Positions 20,422 through 32,600 of a stretch of 64,000 nucleotides of DNA are shown here, piece after piece. Below the pieces are notes generated by a model, which saw nothing but the letters and a program-made list of their open reading frames with translations, was not told the origin of the DNA and searched no databases. The position numbers were made by a program, and so were the translations under genes. This DNA is from Euphorbia lathyris (lineage: Eukaryota > Streptophyta > Magnoliopsida > Malpighiales > Euphorbiaceae), in contig NC_088914.1 of the NCBI RefSeq assembly GCF_963576675.1, forward strand, positions 82,830,441-82,894,440, written 5' to 3'. Position 1 is the first letter of the stretch, and the number at the start of each line of letters is the position of its first letter.

Positions 20422-20986
20422 TGTTGAACTACGCTTCGAACGATCAATCAACCACACAGAGAAACAAAGTACACAAAGATCACAGATTGGATCTTGAAAC
20501 AACAATCAAAAGAATACACACAGAATTTACCCTGGTTCGGCTTAACTGCCTACATCCAGCAACTTCACTAATCAATGGAGATTACAACAAGATTGAAACA
20601 GTTTCTCCTTTTCCAGAAACTCTCGTGTTTTCCCAATCCCCAATTCAGATTATCACAGTGTACACTTATGACTTAGTCTAAGAATCTCTCGTATGAAACT
20701 ACTTCCCAACCCAGACCTTTTATAGCCTTTACAAAGTTGTGAAAATACCCAAAATATCCTTACTCAAAATGTACTAACTCAACAAGACCTACTGACCAGT
20801 GGTAACACAGCAAGACCATGTTGACCTGTATTATCACCTCAGTACCATGCTGACCACAGCCATGCTGACTTGATAACTCAGCATTTCGACTTTTTGATTT
20901 TACTCTTGCTGACGGGTTGACTTACAATTACGCTGACTTGTTGCTCAGCATCATCATCAGCAAGTGATAGAAAACAACGACTTACA
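20422..20986 (-). repeat. 3' LTR of the Copia element
   Basis: Partner of 25032-25597. The purine tract AAGGTGGAGA (minus strand, 20988-20997) lies next to its start, as expected for plus-strand priming. Confidence 0.95.
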
Positions 20987-21037
20987 ATCTCCACCTTGTC
21001 TTCCTATTCACTCCATCAACTAGTGAAGAAAATACAC

Positions 21038-24000
21038 TCAAGGACCACTGACCATCCTAACCAGTTTCAAGCAATGTTCAAATTTATTACTTGAAACAGA
21101 TTTGGTCAGCATGTCGGCTGGGTTATCCTCAGTTCCCACTTTCACCACCTGAACAGTACCAGTGCTAATCACATCCCTGACGAAATGCATTCTCACATCT
21201 ATGTGTTTGGATTGCTCGTGAAAAACTTGATGTTTTGACAGATGTATAGCTCCTTGGCTATCACAGTAAATCTTCAAACCATCAATCTGTGTCACTCCAA
21301 GTTCCGTTAAGACTCCTCTCAGCCACATAGCTTCCTTTACTGCCTCTGTAACAGCAATAAACTCTGCCTCGGTTGTTGACAAAGTCACAACTGACTGTAG
21401 ACTTGCCCTCCAACTTATTGCAGTTCCAAACACAGTGAATACGTACCCGGTTTGGGATTTTCTGGTGTCAATGCTACCAGTATAATCAGAATCAACAAAA
21501 CCTGCTACATCATCCACTAGGGCTTCAGCTCCACCATAACTCAAACCTTTACTCAATGAGCCTTTGACATACCTCAGCACCCACTTCACTGCTGACCAAT
21601 GAGCTCTTCCTGGATTTGCCATGAACCTGCTAATGAGACTCACAGCATGAGCCAAATCTGGACGTGTACAGACCATCGCATACATTAGACAGCCTACAAC
21701 ACTCGAATATGGCACCCTCTCCATGTCTTCCTTTTCCTCATCAGTTTGAGGACTTTGCTTACTGCTCAGCTTGAAGTGACTTGCAAGTGGAGTGAGAACG
21801 GCCTTTGAATTCGTCATACCAAAACGTTTTAACACCTTGCTCAGATAAACTGACTGACTTAGGAATAGCTTCTTTCTTCCTCTGTCTCGAGAAATTTGCA
21901 TCCCTAAAATTTTTCGTGCTGACCCGAGATCCTTCATCTCAAACCGTGTGTTTAGTTGTGCCTTTAACTAATTTATGGTTGCTTTGTTTTGACAAGCTAT
22001 AAGCATGTCATCAACATATAACAAGAGATAAATCTTAGAGCCATCACTAAGGTCTCTACTATACACACACCAGTCATAACTAGACCTATGAAAGTCCTGA
22101 CTTATCATAAACTCATCGAACTTCATGTACCACTGTCTAGGGGACTGTTTCAGACCATATAGAGACTTCTTAAGCAAACATACCCGCTGGTCTTTATCTC
22201 CTATTTCAAAACCCTCTGGTTGTTGCATATATATGACCTCATCCAGGTTTCCATGAAGAAAAGCTGTTTTGACATCTAAGTGTTCTAATTCTAGATCAAA
22301 ACGAGCTACAAGAGAGAGAATAATCCTAATAGACCTATGTTTAACAACCGGTGAATAGATTTCATTAAAGTCTATACCTTCCTGCTGAGTAAACCCTTTG
22401 GCCACCAACCTAGCTTTAAACCTAGGTTCCTCTACACCAGGTATCCCTTCCTTTCTTTTAAACACCCACCTTGAACCGACCAACTTCTTATCAAAAGGTT
22501 TATCTACCAAAATCCAAGTTTCATTTTTATCAAGGGATTTTATCTCATCCTTCATAGCATTAAGCCACTGTTCCTTGTCAACCGAATTCACAGCTTCCCT
22601 ATAGGTTACAGGTTCAGACTCTTGTACTTCCTTAGCAACACTAAATGCATAAGCTACAAGGTCCTCAAAACCATATCTAACCGGGGCCCTAGGGACTCTT
22701 CTTTCACGGTCTCTAACAAGTCTATAGCTTTGACTGGACTCAGTATCATTACCATCACTGACTTCTTGCTCGGTTTTACGGGTGTTTTCACTATTTTCTT
22801 CAAGCTCCACCTCATTCTTAACACTCTCAAGGTTTTGAATGGACTTAGGACTACTCGGTTCTAACTGAGTTTTTTCTTGGTTTTTCGGATAAGGAAAATC
22901 CATCTCATTGAACACAACATTTCTGCTGACTATGGATTTCTTATAACCAGATTCTAGGCACCACAACTTATAGCCCTTGACTCCTATAGGGTAGCCTATA
23001 AAAACACATCTTAGAGCCCGAGGTTCTAATTTTCCCTGTCTAACGTGTGCAAAAGCTGAACAACCAAACACTCTAAGTTTTCCATAATCCTCTGGGTAAT
23101 CAGACCACATTTGCATAGGTGTTTTAAAACCTATAGCAGATGATGGGCACCTATTGATTAGGTAACACGCAGTTTGCACTGCTTCAGCCCAGAAAGACTT
23201 AGGGAGACTGGATTGGATTAACATGCACCTAACTCTTTCTAGGATAGTCCTATTATACCTCTCTGCTAGGCCATTCTGCTGTGGAGTTCCAGGAACGGTA
23301 TGATGTTTAGTTATACCTGACTTCTTGCACAAAGTGATGAAATCTTTGTCAAGAAACTCCAAACCATTGTCGGTTCTCAACCTTTTGATTTTCTTTCCTG
23401 TTTGGTTTTCCACTAACACTTTCCAATCCTTGAACGTTTGCAAAGCCTCATTCTTATGAGCTAGAATATAAACCCATACTCTTCTAGAGTAATCATCAAT
23501 AAGAGTCATAAAATAGGTCCTCCCACCATGAGACTTAGTTCTTGTTGGCCCCCATAGGTCAGAGTGAATGTACTCAAGAATGTCCTGGGTTCTATGTATT
23601 GCTGACTTAGGAAACTTGACTTTACTAGACTTCCCTAAGACACAGTTCTCACAGAAATCTATCTTTCCTATGTGATCTTTACCAAGACAACCCTGCTTCC
23701 TAAGTTCATGTAAACCAACTTCACTCACGTGACCTAGTCTAAGGTGCCAAATATTGGTTCTATCAGTTTTAGACTCGGTGAGATTTGCGGTAGAGACTAA
23801 CACAGTACTACCTAGGAGTGTGTATAGGCCATTACTCATGGTACCTTTCATAACAACTAAAGGTCCTCTAGATATCCTTATGATACCCCCTTCGGCTCTA
23901 TAATTGTATCCTTGTTTATCAAGCGTACCTAAAGAAATTAAATTTCTTTTCAGTTCTGGCACATACCTCACACCGGTCATAATCCTTTCTTGACCATCGA

Positions 24001-25000
24001 ACATCTTCAGCCTAATGGAGCCTTGACCCAGTACCTTGCACAACTTGTTGTTGCCTAGAAGAACCCTCCCACCTTCCTCTTGAAAGTCTTCGAACCACGT
24101 CCTGTTGGGAGTCATATGGAACGTACATCCGCTGTCCAAGATCCAGTCAGTGTTTGGATCTTTATCAGTGACAGCAAGGACCTCAGCGCTCTCATAACCT
24201 TCTTCTACCACAGCGGCTTCACCTTGATCTTTAGGCTGACCTAGACTCTTGTTCCTCTCAGGACAGTTTTTCCTGAAATGTCCTTCCTTATGGCAGTGAA
24301 AACACTTGTAGACCTTGCCTTCTTTATTGCTTGAGGATGTAGTTTTGGACTTTTTCCTGTTCTTGTTCTTTGGCTTGTGAGAGTCCTTTTTCTCAGACCT
24401 TCCACGAACAAACAATCCTTCTGCAGCTTCAGTGTTGGTGTTGGCCTCAATCTGTTTTGACTTTAGCGCCATCAGAACTTCTTCCAGACTTAGTGTTTCT
24501 CTAGCGTACTTCATGGTTTCAATAAAATGACTGAAAGACTGGGGTAAAGAATTCAAGATCATTATGGCCTGATCTTCATCTTCAATCTTTACCTCTATGT
24601 TCTCTAGGTCAATTATGATCTTTGAGAAATCATCAAGATATTCTTCTACTGGCTTGTCCTCGTTCATCTTGAAGCCGAAAAGCTTTCCCTTAAGATAAAC
24701 CCGATTGGTGAGTGTCTTCGTCATGTACAACTGTTCAAGCTTGAGCCAAACCCCAGCAGCTGAGGTTTCCTTCGAAACTTCTCTTAGCACTTTATTGCCA
24801 AGATACAGGACGATCGTACTGTAAGCCAATTCAAGAAGATCTTCTTTCTCCTCCTTCGTCATTGTCGCCAGAAATTCCTTCTCGCCCTTCAGAGCCTTCG
24901 CAACCTTCATTTGAACCAAGATTGCCTTCATCCTCTGTCTCCATAGAGCAAAATCTCCCTTACCATTGAAACGCTCGATCTCGATCTTTGTAAAACCCAT
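21038..25000 (-). pseudogene. Copia gag-pol polyprotein with one internal TAG
   Basis: One frame of 1,321 codons encodes gag, protease, integrase, reverse transcriptase and RNase H. I choose the ATG at 25000 (MGFTKIEIERFNG), the usual gag opening, over the upstream ATG at 25057, which lies inside the LTR. Landmarks are the zinc knuckle CFHCHKEGHFRKNC (about residue 235), protease WILDSGCTFHM (about 287), integrase HHCC (about 420-455), RTDNGLEF and PQQNGLAERYN (about 540-575), reverse transcriptase with YVDDML (about 997), and RNase H with VDSDYTGSIDTRKSQ and STTEAEFIA (about 1165-1215). A TAG at 21968-21970, 13 residues after the catalytic box, is the only break; the frame resumes unchanged after it. 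Integrase and the reverse transcriptase active site lie before the stop; RNase H lies after it. Confidence 0.93.
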
Positions 25001-25017
25001 TGCTCTGTTCTTGATTA

Positions 25018-25029
25018 GCTCTGATACCA
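25018..25029 (-). promoter_or_regulatory. Primer-binding site (tRNA-iMet), Copia
   Basis: TGGTATCAGAGC on the minus strand, two bases from the 5' LTR. It is complementary to the 3' end of plant initiator methionine tRNA. Confidence 0.9.
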
Positions 25030-25031
25030 AT

Positions 25032-25597
25032 TGTTGAACTACGCTTCGAACGATCAATCAACCACACAGAGAAACAAAGTACACAAAGATCACAGATTGG
25101 ATCTTGAAACAACAATCAAAAGAATACACACAGAATTTACCCTGGTTCGGCTTAACTGCCTACATCCAGCAACTTCACTAATCAATGGAGATTACAACAA
25201 GATTGAAACAGTTTCTCCTTTTCCAGAAACTCTCGTGTTTTCCCAATCCCCAATTCAGATTATCACAGTGTACACTTATGACTTAGTCTAAGAATCTCTC
25301 GTATGAAACTACTTCCCAACCCAGACCTTTTATAGCCTTTACAAAGTTGTGAAAATACCCAAAATATCCTTACTCAAAATGTACTAACTCAGCAAGACCT
25401 ACTGACCAGTGGTAACACAGCAAGACCATGTTGACCTGTATTATCACCTCAGTACCATGCTGACCACAGCCATGCTGACTTGATAACTCAGCATTCCGAC
25501 TTCTTGATTTTACTCTTGCTGACGGGTTGACTTACAATTACGCTGACTTGTTGACTCAGCATCATCATCAGCAAGTGATAGAAAACAACGACTTACA
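25032..25597 (-). repeat. 5' LTR of the Copia element
   Basis: It begins TGTAAGTCG and ends TTCAACA on the minus strand, about 99% identical to the LTR at 20422-20986. It contains the TATA box at 25327-25334. Confidence 0.95.
25327..25334 (-). promoter_or_regulatory. TATA box in the Copia 5' LTR
   Basis: TATAAAAG on the minus strand in the middle of the 5' LTR; the same site occurs in the 3' LTR. Confidence 0.6.
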
Positions 25598-25602
25598 TAA
25601 AT

Positions 25603-26232
25603 AAAATAATAAATATTCATATCTAGTTTACACTGTTTTGCTGATGAAGAATTATGGTATTATTTTGTCAAAACAAATAATGTGTTTGTTGATATATCGA
25701 TAACTTTTTTTGTTGATATTGACAAATTTGACCATTAACAATTTCAAAATAAAAAATTTTAAGAATTTAATGATATTTTAAACAACTTTAATTCTTAAAC
25801 ATTTTAGTTTTGAGGTAATTTAGGTGTTGTTTGGTAAAGAGGGAAAAAATTAATGTTTAGAGAGACAAAGCTCCAAAAATGATAATTCTGGAAAATAATA
25901 AATATAGTTTCATAGATACTAAACAACTTTAATTCTTAAAATTATTTACGACCAAATTTGTCAATCCAAAAATTATCGATTTGCAAATATCAATAAACAC
26001 AATCCTCATTTTGAAAAAAAAAATCACATTTCTATCTATAAAACTAGCGTAACCATAGATTTTTTTTTTTTGTTGGATATACGTCTTAAAAAAACCAACA
26101 AAACCATGCTATATTCAGATCCCATCTCAAAGTTTTTTTTAATATAATATTTATTTAGGTTTCTCAAAATGTTTAAGCTGGAATCTGGAGGTAGATTATT
26201 AAAGTATAAAGAAAATTTTGGACTAAAACTTA
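25603..26232. other. AT-rich intergenic stretch
   Basis: No gene or structured repeat recognised. The phrases TTGATATTGACAAATTTG and CAAATTTGTCAATCC (about 25715 and 25955) form a weak inverted pair, which may be a small foldback remnant. Confidence 0.35.
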
Positions 26233-26911
26233 GGGGCGTTTGGTTCGGGGTCTTTAGGAATGGAAATGGGAATGGGAGGGTTTCATTCCCTTTGTTCTTG
26301 TTTGTTTAACAAAAAAATTAATTCCCTTTACCCATTTTAGATTATAGGATTACCCCACTTTAGGTTAATCAATTACCCCAAATCTTGTAGGGAATTGGAT
26401 TCCCTTTCCCAATTTGTTTGTTCTTTTTATTTTATCGAACCACAAATCTCTGAAATTTATGAAATTCTAGAATTTCTAAAATTTTTGAAATTCCAGAATT
26501 TTCAAAAAGTCCAAAATTTCTGAAATTTCTAAAATTTCAGAATTTCTGGAATTTCAGAATTTGAAAAATTCCAGAATTTTTGAACTTCCAAAATTTCTAG
26601 AATTTCAGAATATCTGGAATTTCAGCATTTCTAAAATTCCAGAAATTCTAGATTCTGGAATTTCAGAATTTCCAAAATTCTAGAATTTCCGGATTCTGGA
26701 ATTTCAAAATTTTTGAAATTCCAGAATTTTCGGATTCTGGAATTTTAAAAATTCCAGAATTTCAAAAATTTTAAATTCAAGTTCCAAAATTTTCAGAATT
26801 TAACAATTTTTGAAGTTCAAGAATTTTTTGAAATTCTAGAAATCTGAAAGTTCAAAAATTCCAGAGGTTTGAAATTGTATTCCCTTTCCTAAACATAACC
26901 AAACACATAGG
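26233..26911. repeat. Candidate non-autonomous hAT-like element with minisatellite core
   Basis: It begins GGGGCGTTTGGTTCGGGG, followed by AATGGAAATGGGAATGGGA, and ends with TTCCCTTTCCTAAACATAACCAAACACA. This is the layout of plant non-autonomous elements whose ends read GGGGTGTTTGG...CCAAACA. The middle is the low-complexity palindromic repeat at 26448-26878. The right end is degraded, and no 8-bp target duplication could be fixed, so the superfamily is tentative. Confidence 0.5.
26448..26878. repeat. Self-complementary minisatellite (AATTCCAGAATTTC type)
   Basis: About 430 bp made almost wholly of variants of GAATTTC, GAAATTC, CCAGAATTT and TTCTGGAATTTC in both orientations. The unit is itself nearly palindromic, so each strand can fold on itself at many places. 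The copies are diverged and the period is irregular (roughly 10-14 and 25-30 bp). Confidence 0.8.
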
Positions 26912-26929
26912 GGGATCAATGCTTATTCC

Positions 26930-27290
26930 TTTCCTTCTTTTGGTTTCCCTTTCTTCATTCATTTTTCCTTACCTCATGTGAACTAATTAAACTCTTATAT
27001 GGTTTCAAGAATTGAGCTTTTGATCATTTTTTTTACTAAGCCTATAAATTTTAATTTTCACACATATTAAACCACTCAATAATGACTCCATTGGTGAATG
27101 ACTCAATCTGTATAAAATTTAAAAATCAAGGGTTTAATCCTTAAAATCTTAAAAATTCATGACTTATTAGTCATGTGTTTCGAAATTTGTTTACTTAATT
27201 ATCTTATTATTTTTATTCAAGATAAATAAAAAAAATCAGTTTTTTTTTCTAAATTTTGAATACATGTCCAACGATTAAAGAAATTGAATG
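26930..27290. other. AT-rich stretch with dispersed-repeat traces
   Basis: No gene. The part around 27060-27180 (GAATGACTCAATCTGTATAAAATTT) resembles intron sequence at 5225-5270 and the repeat at 28255-28320, so the LINE at 27310 probably inserted into a copy of that repeat family. Confidence 0.4.
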
Positions 27291-27309
27291 AAAAAAACAA
27301 GAGATCCAT

Positions 27310-27982
27310 ATTGAGTACTGCCTTGGGAGGAAGAACTGAGAGTAGCTCGCAACAACAGGTGGCTGGAATTCAACGTAAGGTGCTAGAAATGGGGAGACGG
27401 ACGATCAATTCCGTGGAGTAGAGGGCGATCAATTCTAAGGAGTAGAGGGCGATCAATTCCGTGGCAGCAGCCGAGAAGGGGGTGGCTCAAGTGTAATATC
27501 GACGGAGCCATGTTTCAAGAGGAGGGTCGTAGTGGTTGGGGGCGGTGATTCGAGATGAGGAGGTAGAGACGATGGCAGGGGCGAGCGGTTTATTTGCGGG
27601 AGTATACACGTCACAGATGGTGGAAGCTTTGGCCTTGCGCGAAACGTTACAATTGCGCTGAAAGTAGATACATTGCAGGTAGAGATGGATGCTAAGACTG
27701 TAGTTGATGGAATAAACTCGTGTGAGAATCATATCTCAGCCGTAGGAGACGTGGTGGAGGATTGCAAGGAACTGCTAAGTAATAAGACATTTTCAATGTT
27801 TTTTGTCCCGAGACTAGCGAATAGGATAGCGCATCAAATTGCAAGGCGTGCTCTTTCCAATGCTAGTTTTTATTCTTTTGTTGATAAGTCGGATTGGCTA
27901 ATACCTGTTTTAAACAATGATTTGATTCATTCATTAATATAATTCTTTAGTTCGTTCTCAAAAAAAAAAAAAAAAAAAAAAA
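27310..27982 (+). mobile_element. 5'-truncated LINE with poly(A) tail
   Basis: This 673-bp insertion lies between copies of ACAAGAGATCCAT (27297-27309 and 27983-27995, possibly longer because of adjoining A residues). It ends in about 23 A residues. It carries the RNase H part of an L1-type ORF2: LKCNIDGAMFQEEG near 27487, and, after a break, the frame 27673-27942 with VEMDAKTVVDGINS and VPRLANRIAHQIARRAL, ending in TAA. The first part and the second are in different frames, so the copy is dead. The 3' end (CGTTCTC-An) differs from the TTACC-An of the other LINEs, so this is another subfamily. Near 27395-27470 a unit of about 25 bp (GCGATCAATTC..) is repeated three times. Confidence 0.85.
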
Positions 27983-28019
27983 ACAAGAGATCCATGAAAA
28001 TGACTTTGTAATTTTTACT

Positions 28020-28400
28020 TTAAACACTACTATTTGAATTAATAATTGAATTTGGAATTTCACTTCCAAACTAATAAATAAAAAAAATCATTAAAATAAG
28101 TTATCGTAATATACAAACATCTTATATTTGCAAACTTATAATAAATTGAACATATTCAATTCATGTTTTTTATTATTATTATAAACTTATTGATTAAACC
28201 GCTAATCTTTATAGCTTTTTATTTATTAATAACTCGTAATCTTTCATTCACTAACAGTTTACCTAAGAGAACCATTAGTAAAACGCCCAATGTGTATAAA
28301 AACCAAAATTCAAAGGTTTATTCTAAAAAAAAATAAATGATCAATGGTTCAATTCTCAAAACCATGAAAATTTAAGAGCTTAATTACGAGATATAGTCAA
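28020..28400. repeat. Dispersed AT-rich repeat, inverted copy of 5165-5520
   Basis: GAATTTCACTTCCAAACTA and surrounding sequence match the intron repeat at 5165-5520 in reverse orientation, with further shared phrases (ATTGAACATATTCAATTC, CATTAGTAAAACGCCCAAT..). No termini were resolved. Confidence 0.4.
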
Positions 28401-28735
28401 AATTTTAACTAGAAGTGTATTTATTTAAGAATTCCTAAATAGAAGAAAAAAATTACAGTTTTACTAAAAAGAATTCAGATAAGTTGAATGGAAAAATATT
28501 TCTCTTTCAATAATAAATTACAAATTATTTGTGTGTCCATTATTTCACTAAAAATCCAAAATAATGTTTATAAATTTTGTATATTCAATAAATTATTTAG
28601 TAACTAACAAATTAATTCTAAATAAAAATTTATTGATGATTGAAATGAGAAGCGAGAAATTATGGATTTAAACTCATCGTTTTAACCAAAAAAACTCAAA
28701 TTATGAATTTCTTTCTATTTTCCTGATATTCCAAA
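28401..28735. other. AT-rich spacer before the gypsy element
   Basis: AT-rich sequence without recognisable genes. Its last five bases (CCAAA, 28731-28735) are the left target duplication of the gypsy element. Confidence 0.4.
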
Positions 28736-29658
28736 TGATGTGATATTGGTTATGAAAAAGAGATAATAACCAAATCAACAAGTTTTCCCGATCTATCTTA
28801 AGAAATTAATAGAATCAAATAACAAACATAAATTGGTGATAACAAACCAATCCCAAAGAATTAAAGACAATGAAAGGAGATCTGACCTTACACCTTCGAA
28901 TAATTAAATTGGAACCTGAGTGTTTGGCGATTCACAAGTACCTTACCAAAATACTTGTTCACGATCAAGATAATATTGCAAGAATGATGACCCGGTCTCT
29001 CAAGCTCACAATAAAGAATTCAATCCCGGATTGAAAATAATTCCCAAAGGAAAAGAAGAACTTTTGTTCATAAAAATATTGATTTCTGATTGATAAAAAT
29101 AATGAAGAATATAAGCCTTTATATAGGCTACAAAATAAACCTAAACCTAAACTAAAAAGGAAGTTGAATCCTAGTGCACCAAGGTAAAAGAAATCCTAAT
29201 TAGACAAGGAAAAACATTAAATTCGTTTTTGTCCTTTAGAGCCCAATTTCAGCCCACTAATTAACATTATTTGGGCCTTTTAATTAGCTAGAAATAAGCC
29301 CAATCAAACCTATAAGGTTATAGCATTAATTTTAATGAGTCCCAATGGGTTTTGCACATGCCAAACACATGCAAGTCCAAAGCTTCTCTTAAAATATGAT
29401 CAACCTTTTTACATATCACTATTATGGGCTTGGGCTTGGATACAACACAAAAACACACCATCTTTAATGACTTCGCTAGAATTCATTCCTTGTTTAAAGA
29501 AGCTCAAGATGAGTCCATTAAGCATTTGTTGGTCTTTCTTTGCACGATTCTTCGTCATAGGTCCAATTGACAGCTCCAATGGATCCCTCATGCTTCTACT
29601 AGGCTCCTTAACTCCAAGCTCCTTTGTTCCATGCTCTTGTGCTTTTGATATCACATCA
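28736..29658 (-). repeat. 3' LTR of the gypsy element
   Basis: 923 bp, differing by eye at two positions from 34954-35876. The purine tract AAGAGAGAGGGAA (minus strand, 29659-29671) lies next to it. Its first 250 bp are also the 3' end of the gag-pol frame. Confidence 0.95.
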
Positions 29659-32600
29659 TTCCCTCTCTCTTGAAAAGGATTTGTCCTCAAATCTTCATCT
29701 CCTACATCAAACAAAGATAAATCAGCCACATTAAAAGTTGCATGCACACTATACTCACCTGGCAAGTCGAGCTTGTAGGCATTATCCCCAATTCGTGCGA
29801 CTACTTGAAATGGACCATCGCCTCTAGGATGTAGCTTTGATTTTCTCTGAGCGGGGAACCTTTCCTTGCGCATATGCAACCACACCCAATCACCGGGTTC
29901 AAATAGAACACATTGTCGACCCTTGTTAGCTTGCTTTGCATAATGCTCATTCTTCTTCTCCAGTTGTTGTTTCACTTGTTCATGTAACTTAAGCACCATT
30001 TCTGCCTTTTTCTTTCCATCTAAACTTTTCCTTTCATCAACAGGCAAAGGGATCAAGTCTAATGGTGTCAAAGGATTAAAACCATAAACAATTTCAAATG
30101 GTGAGAAGTTAGTAGATGAATGTATAGCCCTATTATAAGCGAACTCAATAAATGGTAGGCATTCTTCCCATGACTTAAGATTCTTTTGAATAACTGCCCT
30201 AAGAAGTTGTCCTAAAGTTCTATTTACTACTTCGGTTTGACCATCAGTTTGAGGGTGACAAGAAGTAGAAAACAACAGTTTAGTCCCCAATTTATTCCAC
30301 AAAGTCTTCCAAAAATAGCTTAAAAACTTAGGATCTCTATCACTAACTATACTCTTTGGCATCCCATGCAGACGAACAACCTCTCTAAAGAACAAGTTAG
30401 CAATATTAATAGCATCATCAGTTTTATGGCATGGTATGAAATGTGCCATCTTAGAAAAGCGATCTACAACCACAAATATGGAATCATTACCTCTCTTAGA
30501 CCTAGGTAAAGCCATCACAAAATCCATGGATATAGCAGTCCAAGGTTCATTCGGCACAGGTAATGGAGTGTATAAACCATGAGGCATAACTCTAGACTTA
30601 GCTTTCTTACAATTAATACAACTAGCACATATTCTTTCCACATCACGTTTCATATGAGGCCAAAAGAAATGTTCAGAAATCATGTCCAAAGTCTTAGCAA
30701 CCCCAAAATGCCCCATCAAGCCTCCACCGTGGGCTTCCCTCACAAGAAATTCTCTATGTGAACATTTAGGCATGCATAATCGATTATCTCTAAATAAGTA
30801 GCCCTCATGTCTATAAAATTTTCCAAAAGCAGTAAGTTCACAAGCTTTATAAATAGATGCAAAGTCTAGATCATCAACATATAATTCTTTGATATACTCA
30901 AATCCTAAACACTTAGCATGCATCACATTCAATAAGCTAACTCTCCTACTTAATGCATCAGCAACTACGTTTTCCTTCCCTTGCTTATACTTAATCACAT
31001 AAGGAAACGTCTCTATAAATTCCACCCACTTGGCATGTCTTCGGTTCAATTTTTGTTGACCCTTAAGATGTTTCAAGGATTCATGATCGGTGTGGATCAC
31101 AAACTCTTTAGGCCATAAATAATGTTGCCACATTTGCAAAGCCCTAACTAATGCATAGAGTTCTTTATCATAAGTGGGATAGTTTAAGGTTGCACCACTA
31201 AGTTTTTCACTAAAGAAGGCTATAGGTCGACCCTCTTGCATTAAAACAGCACCAATCCCTACTCCCGACGCATCACACTCAATTTCAAACGATTTATCAA
31301 AGTTTGGAAGTGCTAAAACGGGGGCAGAAGTTAGTCTTGCCTTAAGCATCTCAAAAGCATCCTCTTGTGCTTTGCCCCACTTAAAGCCAACATTCTTTTT
31401 TATTACCTCGGTTAGTGGTGCGGCAATGGTACTGAAGTTCTTCACAAACCTCCTATAGAAACTCGCCAAGCCATGAAAGCTCCTCACCTCGGTAACTGAA
31501 TTTGGCGTTGGCCACTCTTGAATGGCTTTCACCTTTTCAATATCAACAGAAACTCCTTGTGCTGAAACAATAAAACCCAAAAACACAACTTTCTCCATGC
31601 AAAATGAGCACTTAGAAAGGTTAGCGTATAATTTCTGTTCTCTCAAAACATCTAATACAACCTTAACATGTTCTATGTGTTCTGCCTCAGATTTAGAATA
31701 GATAAGAATGTCATCAAAATAAACAACAACAAATTTACCTATAAACTCTCTCAAAACATGATTCATTAATCTCATGAAAGTACTAGGTGCATTTGTTAAA
31801 CCGAAAGGCATAACTAACCACTCATATAAACCATGCTTAGTCTTAAAAGCCGTTTTCCATTCATCTCCTAATGACATGCGAATCTGATGGTACCCACTCT
31901 TAAGATCTATTTTAGTGAAAATAACAGCCCCATTTAATTCATCCAACATATCATCTAACCTAGGGATAGGATGACGATACTTTACCGTGATTTTATTGAC
32001 GGCTCTACAATCGATGCACATCCGCCAAGTTCCATCTTTCTTTGGTACTAGGATGACTGGTACAGCACACGGACTCATAGATTCACGAATCAACCCTTTT
32101 GCCATTAGTTCCTCGACTTGCCTTTGTAGTTCTTTTGTCTCCTCAGGGTTACTTCTATAGGCTGGTCGATTTGGAATTTGTGCTCCGGGAACAAAGTCAA
32201 TTTGATGCTCAATTCCTCGAATCGGGGGTAACTTATTAGGCATCTCTTCGGGGAATAAATCCTTGAATTCCTGCAAAAGAGGGGAAATACTAGAAGGAAG
32301 GTTAGACTGACTTACAGAAGATAAACAAAAACTCTTACAATAAAATAATAATAAATTTTTGTTTTCAAAATCAGTTTGCTTTACATCCCTCAATTTAGCA
32401 TATAAAGATAGATTTTGGCTTTTGTTAATGCTCCTCTCTTTTTCTCTCCTCTCACCCTCATTTCTCGACCTCACTAATGCCTTTTCACTCACCTCTTCTC
32501 TCTTCACACCCTCACTGATTTTATCACTCTTATTTTCCCTCGCCTTAACCTTTTCCCTTCTCACAGATTGTTCTTGTAACATTCTTTGCATGTAGAGCTG

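Larger units (their letters stand above)
20422..25597 (-). mobile_element. Complete Ty1/Copia retrotransposon (minus strand)
   Basis: This 5.2-kb element has LTRs at 20422-20986 (3' LTR) and 25032-25597 (5' LTR), each beginning and ending TG..CA, and the 5-bp target duplication TAAAT at 20417-20421 and 25598-25602. By eye the LTRs differ by three substitutions and one single-base indel over about 565 bp, so the insertion is young. A tRNA-iMet primer site, a purine tract beside the 3' LTR and a TATA box in each LTR are present. The polyprotein is broken by a single TAG. The domain order, with integrase before reverse transcriptase, is that of Copia; the gag start resembles the Tork group, but the lineage is not certain. 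Confidence 0.95.

Noticed and set aside
20421..20681. 86-codon frame, identical at 25031-25291
   Set aside because: It lies inside the Copia LTRs and is duplicated with them; no sign of coding constraint.
26448..26878. CRISPR-like array
   Set aside because: Repeats are irregular, diverged and palindromic, without regular unique spacers, and the DNA is plant nuclear.
32359..32595. Plus-strand leucine/serine-rich frame resembling membrane segments, and similar frames within 33715-34320
   Set aside because: Antisense shadows of charged regions of the intact gypsy polyprotein.
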